A DNA stretch of 64,000 nucleotides. It comes from Cephalotus follicularis. Lineage: Eukaryota; Streptophyta; Magnoliopsida; Oxalidales; Cephalotaceae. Shown piece after piece: positions 55,248 through 64,000 of this stretch. The notes beneath the pieces were generated by a model that worked only from the letters and a program-made list of their open reading frames with translations, did no database searches and had not been told where the DNA came from. The DNA is taken from assembly GCA_001972305.1 (NCBI GenBank), contig BDDD01000273.1, positions 369,205 through 433,204 on the forward strand. The letters are read 5' to 3'. Position 1 is the first letter of the stretch. Every line of letters begins with the position of its first letter. Position numbers and translations under genes: made by a program.

Positions 55248-58200
55248 TGTGACAACCTGTGTCACTTTTACGAGGTCGACGTGCAAAATACGTGAGCGTA
55301 TTATTAATGCGGTTATTATAAATATATATTATTATTATCATTTTATTATTATGTAAAAAAAAGGAGGCTCGGCGCGTCTAGAAGGCGCTAGACGCGCTAG
55401 GCAAAATTTTAAAAGGGACTAAGGCATGGGTGAATAGCGCCCGTGCCATTGAAGAAAACAGAGAGAGGCGAGAGATGGCGAGAGAGATAGCGAGAGAGAG
55501 ATGCTGAGAACAGGATGGAGACGTTGGGCGAGGCGCCGGAAGCCGGGAAAGATGGTGACAGCGTGACCTCCACTGTAGGGTATCCTTCTTCTCCCTCATT
55601 TCTTTTTCTTTCCTTATTTTCTCCCCACGCTGAATGGCCACTGTCACAGCGCGTTCGCCGCCTTTGTCATCGCCGTTTGGGCTGGTCTTGGTCTAGAAGA
55701 CCAGCTCTCCCTATTTTGACGGTGGCTGAGGCGTAATTTGGTCAGAATCTGCCAGATTCTAACAGTTGAGTCAACTAAACGACTTGACTCACTACCGCCT
55801 CTGTCGCCACTTTTGGCCTCGATTCCCGGTGAGTCTCGGCCACCTATAAGTAGCCTGGATGCGGTAGAGGCTAGTGGTGGCGTGACAGGTGCAATGGCGA
55901 CTCGGCAGGAGATCTGATGCGGCTACAGCCGCCGATTTTCGGCGAGTCTTGGGCGGAGACGTGTAGACCAGGTTGTCCTGTGACTTATTTTTGAAGTGGC
56001 CATAATTGTTGGATGACCGGCGAGTTGACTCAGTAAGTCAAACTCACTGCCGGCGGTGGCTGCCTATTTTCGGGTGAGTCACAGTGAGTTTCGATCAATA
56101 ATGCGTTGACCAGCAATTTTGGGGGGGTTGTTTTGGGTGTCGCCAGAACATTGGCAAGTTAGTTGGAATCTGGCCGGAGTTATGATTTCGATAAATTATG
56201 TTTCTTGTATGTATGTCGTAACGATACGTGCTATGTTTATGCACAGTGCGAAGGATGATAAAGTTTCTAAAAGACAACGGGAATAGATAGTCGATTCAAA
56301 GCTTAACAGGGTTAGTCCGTGGTGGTAATTGGCATTGAATTTGTGAGTAGAACATCTCCTTCCTTATCTTTTCTTATTTGTTCTTGAATTTTTGACGATG
56401 GATGTTTATTCTTATTGTTGTTATTCGTATGACTTGTTGATATCCTATATTGCCGATTCCCAAGCTTGTTGATAGCCTTTGTTATTCGATTTCATCATAT
56501 GATATGACTTGTTTCCTGATATTTCCGTCGTTGATTATACTTCGATTTTACTTCTTCAATGTTATATATATATATATATATATATTTGTTGATAGACCTT
56601 ATTATTGACTTGTGATAAGACGATTTCATCGTTGGTTATTCGGGAATCCTTTGAGTATTCTTATTTGAACTTCTACTTTGATATGAGACCTTGTGATCGT
56701 ATATTCATTTCACCTCTTGATGTAGTATCCGTATTGGCTCCTGCGGACATATATTATTTCTGTTCTTGTTGTTATATCTACTGACTTCTACTCAGATCTA
56801 TTTCGTTCTATTGCTATTGTTATATTCATTCTAGCTTCGTATTGTCATGTTTGAGTTGTGTTGTTAGCTATGTGCTCTTTTGTGGTTCTTTTATGAGATG
56901 GCTATTGAGGGCCTGATTTGTTGAGTTTGATTGGTTTCCGCATTCTTATACTTGAGCTTTGTTGTTGATGCCATTGAGCAATTCTTTATTTGAGAGTTTT
57001 GTTGTTGTCATATGTGCCCGGTTTCTTGTGATATGTGATCTTGGTTGGGATTTGTATCCCGGTTGTCTTCTATTAACGTATTCATGATTGTGATGTGATT
57101 CTGAGCGGTTATATGCTCGATTTTCTGGGTGACTTGGTCACCTTCTCACATATGTGATTTCGTGACTTGTTATATTGTTATACTATGATATACTCTAATG
57201 CTGGGTACCGAGTTTCTGATATGTATTACCGGTCCAAGGAGTGGTATATGTTCGACGCTCAACTCTACTTAGTAGGCCCATTGGTCTATGATGGAGTGTT
57301 ATGTGGAAACTGCCCATGGGTTCCATACCTGGATCTGCGGCATACTATTGTCTACGATGGTATGTTGAGTTTGAGTGCAGCAGAGCTGCTCCATTACCCT
57401 CCTATTGGACTGTATTTGGTTGTTGATATATATTGCACGTAGGTCTCTCAGATGAGGTTGAGTGTGCATGCGGGTTTTCTTGGTGAGGGCTAGGGTCTGT
57501 GCGGTATATGCTGGCCCCTCATGCGAGGTATGGATGTTATGCTTACCATAAGCACTCTGCACCGGTGTTTGATGGATGATGATCACATCATGTAGCCTAT
57601 TGGCCTATATTATTGCTGCATCGGTTATGTTACGACGCCATGTGATTTGGCGGGGATATGATATGACGCCATGTGATTTGGCGGGGATATGAGGCAGTGA
57701 CATGATTGGTACCAGCATCCTCTTATATTTTTGTTGTTTATGATTCTTTGGGCACATATTACATTTTTGATATTGATATTGTCATGATCATATCTTTTAG
57801 CTTTGATATCCAGATACTTGATATTGTTGTGACCTTCATGTATTTGATTATTGTTTTGAGTGTGATATTTGTTCAGCAAACTTGTTGAGTCATTGGTTAT
57901 TTCATTGAAGTCTTGCTATTGGGCTATTCGTGATTGTTGGTCACATCCGTGATTCTTGATATGTTTATGTACTCGGATTTTATTGTACTTGGAAAGTCTT
58001 GAGCCTGAGTTTGTTCAACATAACTTTTATCGTTGACATCCGAGTTTCATTTATGAAGCCTTTTTAATGTCTATGGTAACAATTGTGGATATCTTTTGAT
58101 AATCTTGTTTGCATTCTTAACTTATGCTATATTGTGGAGCCATTTGTTGAGTATCGAGAACCCTTTTCCTGATTTGTTTTACATTTGTGATTCTCATTTA

Positions 58201-59014
58201 CATCGTGGACTTCAGTATATTGTCGATTTCATTTACACTTCAAGAATCTCGATATCCCTTTGTGATCTCGATATCTCTTTTTGAATTTGACTATCCTTTT
58301 GGATCTTGATTTCATTTCTTGTTGTAGATTTACATTGCATTCTACCTTGAGTTTATATCATTTCTCTTTTTATTCGGTATATAGTTATGGGAGATGTATT
58401 ATTTGTTTCTACTCACTTAGTCATTTGGACTAACCCCTTCTCTTTTTCTTTCCCCTCCCAGATAAAGGCAAGATGGTAAGCAATTGCCGAGTTTATTTTT
58501 CGGTAGATGATGGACCACGAGGGCAGGGCATGCTACCAGGATTTCAACAGATGCGTAATATCACGACATAAAAATTTAAATTTCGCATTTACTTATGCTT
58601 TTTTTTATATAAACGGTTTTCTTTTATGGTTTTGCTATTTAAAGGGCTGAGCTCTATATATTTATGTTTCTTACTTTGATGATATGGTTGAGGCTGAGCC
58701 CAACCCATGTTTATTGCTTAAAAATTGTGGTTTGCTGAGGGCTGAGCCCATTTTAAAACTGCTGGTTCCTCCTTCGGGAGTGTGAATATAAACTGTGTTT
58801 TTCTTTACAGGGGCATAGTCCGATAAACGGATACTACATGCTCGATTTTCATAAAAATTTAAGAGTTAGAAAAATTTTCATGGTTTTAAGAAAAGTTCAA
58901 GTTTAAAGTGAGTTTTATAAAAACCATGTGGTGACTTCCTAAAGGAAGTTGTCATGTGGAATTTCATATCCGTTCTTGGTAGGATATCGGTTGTTGTCGG
59001 GAACGGGTGTGACC
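55248..59014 (+). repeat. K2 5' LTR (3767 bases)
   Basis: TGTGACAACC to GGGTGTGACC, followed by a primer site. Same block order as K1 including the conserved hairpin at 58417-58433 and a two-copy 31-base repeat at 57630-57690. A (TA)n run stands at 56563-56585. Confidence 0.85.
56563..56585. repeat. (TA)n microsatellite
   Basis: About 11 TA dinucleotides inside K2's LTR; K1 lacks it. Confidence 0.9.
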
Positions 59015-59018
59015 GTTT

Positions 59019-59030
59019 TGGTATCAGAGC
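59019..59030 (+). promoter_or_regulatory. K2 primer-binding site
   Basis: TGGTATCAGAGC four bases past the LTR, initiator tRNA-Met type. It confirms orientation and that 55248-59014 is a 5' LTR. Confidence 0.85.
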
Positions 59031-59992
59031 TTTTGGTTTTAGATTCTCTAGACTTATAAAGTAAAATGTTTTTCAGAAAAGTTTTTTTTTAACTCATGCA
59101 TTGCATGTCATGTGCTCGGTAGCATGCCCTATGGTCGGTAAGATGGGTCCCGTCGTGGACATAAATAGTAAGACCTTTTAAGGTAATCAGATAGATGGCT
59201 TATGTAGAGATAGAGTAAGATATAAGAGTAAAGATTCTAAGGCCAGAGATATTTTAGGACGTTATCTATGTTTTGGCTAACGGTCGAGTTACCCGCGAGG
59301 ACGTTATCTTCTCTATAGCCCTTTATTAATCGATATATCTGAGTCAGAGTTCTAGCGGGCTATAGCCTAGCTACTCGAGACTTTGTAAGCTATTAAGGCA
59401 CGATGTGCATGACAGAGCACCTTAAATGCATTAGCGAAACTACTCTATGGTTTTTGTATATGTTCCAGTACTGCTTCGCAATGATGAATAGTTAACAGTG
59501 GCGAATTGTCAGGAGAGGTTCGAGCAACCAGTATAGTACGTTCTGCCTGAGTATTTGGTGGAAACGTTAGTGGAGTACAATGAAGGAATTAGTTTATAAG
59601 GTCTATGTCTAGAAGACATTATCTATTGTGAATGAATGTCGGCCTTACGCAGATCTTCATAGACAAGGATTCGAACCTCGAGCAGAGCTCGGTGGAGACG
59701 ATTAAAGATTACGATTACGATAACGAATACCCAAGGCAAACGTGATTACAGATGCTTTGAGTAATAAGTTTTCCATTCTCTGGCTTATCTTTGGATGAGT
59801 TTCCAAATCGTTGCACGTGATCCTGTTAGCCTTATGAATGGGAGCTCTATTGTTTACTCTTCGGGAAAGATCGATATTGCAGGACCGGATCAGTGATGCT
59901 CAGTGAAAGAATTGTAACTGCACTGACTGCTCGCTTTGAGACAATGAAACGTTGATGTATGGGGACAGGTTATGTCCGTCGCATAATGAAGC
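59031..59992 (+). pseudogene. K2 interior, worn pol remnants
   Basis: Mostly unreadable. Near 59725-59775 a short stretch resembles the Gypsy RNase H end (GKANVITDALS), so parts of pol are present, much rearranged. No gag was recognised. It ends where L's LTR begins at 59993. Confidence 0.5.
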
Positions 59993-62198
59993 TGTCACAC
60001 CCCGTTATTCAATACATTGGACAAGCATATATGGTGATATCAGGAATAAGTATAAATATTCATCATTCCAGTAATAGTTCAAAAACATAAGCGGAAGCAT
60101 TCATCTTTGAATTAATTAAAACGTAATCATCCGCACGCAGCCCATACTACGTGCAGGTACAATCCAACAATATCCTTAAACAAAAGGAAAATACAACAAG
60201 TACGGGGTATGAACCGTTCATTACAATACAGTACAACATCATGAGATAACAACCTTAAATCGAAAATAGAAGCTCTCCAAGCTTCAGCAGCAAACTCCGA
60301 TCGTCTTCGCTTAATCTGAAATTGTAGGGGTTAGCCGTTGTCCTCACTTGGCTAAGTAGGAAGATAATGCATGCTAAGGAATATATGAATGCAACATGTA
60401 TGACAGTTTATATTTATCTAATATGCAATATAGTATTGTTTTCTTTAGAAACATCAACAATTCATTTATCGTACATCTCGTAGGAGGAAAACGACATCAA
60501 TTCAATAGGGGTTCCCAGTTTGGGAAACAAAACAGTAAGTACCTCTCATTGGAGGAAAATCAATAGTTCGCTTAGCAATAAACTTTCATTTGAAAATGAT
60601 AGTTAATATCATAAATTGTGCATATAGCACATAGTCTGTTCAATCTTTGGAATATATGGAACAATAGGTTTTTTAACAATCATTAGCATATACTAATTAA
60701 CATTAGCATATACAGAAACAATAGTATAACAGTAACATTTCAATTTAAAGCCAAGCAGGTATTATATCAGAACTTTAACCCAGGACAGTCGGCTGTTTTG
60801 GTTGAGCAGTCGATTGTTTTCTCTTAACAGTTGACTGGATGCATTGAGTACTCGACTGTCATGAAGAACAGTCGACTGCTTCTGCCCAGAAATGCAGGCA
60901 GTAGCAGTTTATGTGTATTTCAAAATCTAATGCCAATCCAATCAATGCATGCAACAAGCAGAAAATAACATACATGATATGTATAATATATCTTCCATAA
61001 ACATGTCATTACCCCTACCTCAATTTCTATCCCAAAATCAATTGGGGTAGATCTTTCTCTTTGAGTTTCCAAGCTCTTTCACCAAACAATCCTTTCAAAT
61101 CCAGCAGAATCAGTCTATACAATGCATGTTTAGAGGTTTAGTCACCTAATCAGTAGGTTAACTAATCTATCCAGATGTAATTACTACATCAACAATAGCC
61201 TAATATCAATTCCTTAAGTCTTAAACTTCCATTTTACAACTTCCTCTTGGACTCTTGGTCAATACATCTTTCGATTCCAGATTCTTTGATCTTAAACATG
61301 TGGACAGTAGGTATACTTAAGGAAATCAGTAAGTTTATAACATGGCAACTAACAACAACTACAATTCGAATTAGTGTTGTTAAAACCTCTAAGCTTCATG
61401 TTCATATTTCTTATTCTCTTAGATTACCATTCCAATTCAATTCTAGAGGTTGTTATCCTTTAACCATGCTAAAGAAGACATTAACATCCTCCTAGTTACA
61501 TTATCACCACTTTAGCAGTGAACTCGGATGGAGAACTTACCAAGAAAACCAAAGCTTCAATTCCCTTCCTTTGAGCTCTAATCCATCAACATGCATCCAC
61601 TTGCCAACAATTCTCCAGCAACTCTCCTCTTCTCTCAGTGTTTTTCTAACACACAGTCAGCTCATGGACAGCTGATATAAAGGTTCAAGAACTTTAGAAT
61701 TCGCCAGGCTCCATCACTCATTTTTCTCTCATTTCCTTCTCTCTCTCACATGCACTTGGCTTACATTTACTTTCTGTTTTTTTGCAGGTTACAGGTCTGC
61801 AAATCTTGCAGAAGGAATGGAGGACATGCAAGGCACTCCCCTTGCATGTTATGGCAGCTGGTGACACGCATTTCGCATGCATGCCACATTTAGAACACTT
61901 GTCATCACTGTTTATGCGGCTGCCAGACGCCTGTTCTGTACCAATCCAGTCGACTGTCTTCAATTGGCAGTCGACTGTCACTCCACGCATCAGACAGTCA
62001 ACTGTTGCCCTATGATAGTCGGCTGTTTGAGCTGGTTTAGGGTTTCTTAAGTTTGATACTTCACCAATTGTACATCCATTCATGTCAAGCATTTACCAAA
62101 GACATAAATTATTAAAATTGGACAAATAACTCAATTAAAAAGTATATTTTATTTTAAAATTGGATCAATATACATTAATTGAATTTGCGGTTATTACA
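59993..62198 (-). repeat. L 3' LTR (2206 bases, uninterrupted)
   Basis: TGTCACACCCC to TTATTACA in plus view. It is the reference copy that let me place X and A. Conserved hairpin TTAGCC/GGCTAA at 60331-60355. CAGTCGACTG words in two clusters, 60783-60880 and 61947-62030, either side of the TATA-like site at 61673-61683 (minus strand). The ORF on 61718-62092 is also seen in X at 780-960 but is not convincing as a gene. Confidence 0.87.
61673..61683 (-). promoter_or_regulatory. Putative LTR TATA box of L
   Basis: The minus strand reads CCTTTATATCAGC, the same as in X (1031) and A (about 16535). Confidence 0.5.
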
Positions 62199-62215
62199 TT
62201 CCCCCCTCCTTAAAG
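62199..62215 (-). promoter_or_regulatory. L polypurine tract
   Basis: The minus strand reads TAAGGAGGGGGGAA before TGTAATAACCG, as in X. Confidence 0.82.
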
Positions 62216-62244
62216 GAAATTCATCCTCGAATTTAGCCCTTACA

Positions 62245-62556
62245 TTACATTCCGAACAAGTGGGGAAATGTCTCCCTCATTTCGTCTTCACGCTCCCACG
62301 TAGCTTCCTCCGCTCCGTGAAAACGCCACAGCACCTTTACCATAGGGATGGTCTTGTTCCTTAGAACCTTTTCCATTCGATCCACTATCCTCGTCGGCCT
62401 TTCCTCATATGTCAATCTAGGGCTGATGAATCCAGGGTCGTAGCTCAAAATGTGAGATGGGTCGGGTACGTATTTCTGGAGCATTGAAAGATGGAATACG
62501 TTATGCATATCCGACAAACTAGGTGGCAGTGCAATTTGATATGCTACCTCACCCAA
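62245..62556 (-). pseudogene. L pol C-terminal tail
   Basis: About 104 codons with GEVAYQIALPPSLSDMHNVF, then DRMEKVLRNKTIPMVKVLW and EEATWEREDEMRETFPHLF. This is the integrase tail with a chromodomain-like end, almost the same as X at 1-449, so L and X are close relatives. It ends in a natural stop 45 bases from the purine tract. Upstream it runs into Q. Confidence 0.82.
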
Positions 62557-62558
62557 TC

Positions 62559-63838
62559 TGTAGTGCCCCCGACCCGAGTCCGCTTTAAGCTCAAAGCGAG
62601 CTCCGAAGATCGGTGCGTTACGTGGGTGTAACCTTTGACCGTCAAATTATTTAATCATTCAACGATCCATTTCATACCATTTAATCTTGACTTAGATTTA
62701 AAATCTAACATTATTACTTAATAACTTCACAGGATCGCATGTCTATCTGCTGCAAAATTTTGATTCAAAACAGAGGAATACTTTGATAAAATGGGTATAG
62801 AATTTCCTTACCAACATAAGTACTTTTGGGAAGCGATTTAAGATCCTTACTGACATAAAGTACTTTTAGAAAAAGATTAGGAATCCTTACAACGTAAAAT
62901 ACTTTTAGAAAAAAAATAGGAGTCCTTACAACATAAAATACTTTTTAGAATAAGAATCGGAATCCTTACCTCGTTTTAATCTCCTTCTCTCCCATGATTC
63001 ATCCTAGCCAATACTCAACAGAACTAACCCCAGCAATAAAAACCAACACAACAATATATACGATTCAGTCCAAATACACATGCATAGCATTTATCAACTA
63101 CAAAATGCATGCGAAATGCTCCTAAACATGTCATACAACTCACCTATTAACCATAGCAATTGTACGGTTGAGCCGCAGTTTCACTTCCGACATATTCAAG
63201 TTGTTGCCAATTATTGATCATCACTTCCTTTCATGGTTGAACCAAATTCCAACTCGCTCACTGCATACACAATATATTTCAATTACGATCGACGCATAGA
63301 AACCGACATTGCCGTCGTCGACACGCCGGCCGGATTTCGACCGACACAACTAGGTTGTGAAACACACATCAACGGGTTCCGCATTGAACGGCGTACACAG
63401 AACCGCTCAAAACCCACCGTGAATCGGTGCCGAACGCCGCGCCACGGCCGGTAGCGAGTCGTGACTCACTAAGTCAACTCGCCGGACCTCAACAGGTCCG
63501 ATCAACACCCAAAAATGGCACACAATCACCTGGTCAACACATCCCTGCCCTTGACTCGCCAACACTCGGCGCCAAACGCCGTGTCTTAGGCGACAGTGAG
63601 TCAACTCGCTGAGTCGACTCATTCAACTGATTCTGACCGTTTCTGGCCAAATCACGCCTCACTGGTGGTCGAAATGGGAAGACCCGGCCCTCTAGATGAA
63701 AACCCACCCCACCCGCGACTCTAACGGCGCCGGGAAACGCATGGAGGAGGCGCGCACAGTGACGACCCGGGAGAAGAAAAAGAAGAAAAAGAGAAGAAAG
63801 GAGAAGAGGTTACCGGTCGGTGGCGTGCCTGGGTTGAC
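62559..63838 (-). repeat. Q: H-like LTR segment with K-like interior
   Basis: Starts TGTAGTGCCCC; its first 80 bases are the reverse complement of H's end (CCGATCTTCGGAG block). From about 63290 it is GC-rich with many GACTCA/AACTCG sites, like K1 at 49995-50340. It ends without a clear edge in L's integrase. Probably a truncated LTR of a family that mixes parts known from H and K. No coding sequence accepted. Confidence 0.6.
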
Positions 63839-64000
63839 CGCCGGATATATAATCGAGCAAGCTTCTCGATAGAATACGTCATGTTCATCGGAAGAAAGTG
63901 AGCAGACTTAGTAAGTCTGTCCACCACTACCCACACTGCTTCGTGCTGATTCCGTGACCTCGGTAATCCTAACACGAAGTCCATGGTCACATGCTCCCAT
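63839..64000 (-). pseudogene. L integrase core fragment
   Basis: It shows TMDFVLGLPRSRNQHEAVWV, then [20 protein letters not shown] and LARLYI, the first part of a Gypsy integrase core with its first catalytic D. It continues past the window edge. Assigned to L by strand and position only. Confidence 0.72.

Larger units (their letters stand above)
55248..59992 (+). mobile_element. Element K2: Gypsy element, 5' LTR and decayed interior
   Basis: 5' LTR, primer site at 59019-59030 and about 980 bases of worn interior before element L starts. The rest is missing. Broken fossil. Confidence 0.78.
59993..64000 (-). mobile_element. Element L: Gypsy (X/A family), 3' part, interrupted by Q
   Basis: Minus strand: complete 3' LTR (59993-62198), purine tract, pol end (62245-62556), then the LTR-like segment Q, then an integrase piece reaching the window edge. 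L has the same LTR family as X and A and its pol tail is nearly the same as X's. Most of the integrase region that should lie between the two pol pieces is absent. The 5' part lies outside. Broken. Confidence 0.78.

Noticed and set aside
54736-55341. Two facing ORFs that give similar peptides
   Set aside because: The similarity is due to the inverted repeat. No homologue is known.
61718-62092. ORF shared by L and X LTRs as a gene
   Set aside because: It spans the word cluster and U3, is on matching LTR sequence, and its start and end differ between copies.
1-64000. tRNA, rRNA or microRNA genes
   Set aside because: None seen. The TGGTATCAGAGC sites are primer-binding sites and not tRNA genes.

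Overview
This window is plant nuclear heterochromatin made almost entirely of LTR retrotransposons stacked inside one another. I see no host protein gene, tRNA, rRNA, CRISPR array or bacterial signal. The evidence for a flowering plant is the Ty3/Gypsy pol with a chromodomain-like tail, LTRs of 2 to 4 kb, primer-binding sites complementary to initiator tRNA-Met (TGGTATCAGAGC type), purine tracts next to LTRs, 5-base target duplications, and an ORF resembling the PF20167 plant transposon protein domain. The species cannot be named from this.

Layout. (1) 1-18473: plus-strand Gypsy element X (pol end and 3' LTR). Its LTR is split by minus-strand element A, whose 5' LTR is split in turn by B (3616-11301, duplication TTTCT) and C (12176-16432, duplication CCCAC). 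(2) 18651-37014: plus-strand element D (duplication ATATT at both ends), carrying LTRs and gag but no pol. Its 3' LTR is split by a block of minus-strand elements E and F that share an LTR. A solo LTR, H (34101-35426, duplication CGTTC), lies inside F's outer LTR. A single N at 23922 marks a probable assembly join here. (3) 37411-49528: minus-strand gag plus long LTR (G), then pieces of related long-LTR families (H-like fragment, K3, N, P, M). (4) 49529-53183: solo LTR K1 (duplication CATGC) inside M. (5) 54739-55242: a 200-base-arm inverted repeat. (6) 55248-59992: 5' LTR of K2 with primer site and a decayed interior. (7) 59993-64000: minus-strand element L (3' LTR, pol end, integrase), interrupted by LTR-like segment Q.

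The elements form two LTR groups. One (X, A, L, B, D, E, F) has 1.5 to 3.2 kb LTRs; most of its members begin TGTAAYRCCCG or TGTAATAMCC and all end GGTGTGACA. The other (G, K, M, N) has LTRs of about 3.7 kb. Nearly all seem to be chromovirus-type Gypsy, most like the Tekay/Del lineage. B and D have the TR-GAG layout (LTRs plus gag, no pol), so any movement would have needed proteins from relatives such as E, F or L.

The most unusual signals are non-coding and lie inside the LTRs. First, a short hairpin (TTAGCC...GGCTAA or TTAGTC...GACTAA) recurs at the same place in nearly every family, with paired base changes in the stem. Second, there are arrays of further hairpins whose loops are kept while stems change in pairs. 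Third, each LTR carries two clusters of a family-specific palindromic word (CAGYCGACTG, GACGTCGATG or GCGTCGACRG), one upstream of the promoter and one downstream. The word differs between LTRs that otherwise share a backbone, yet matches between the two clusters of one LTR. All ages and identities given here were estimated by eye.
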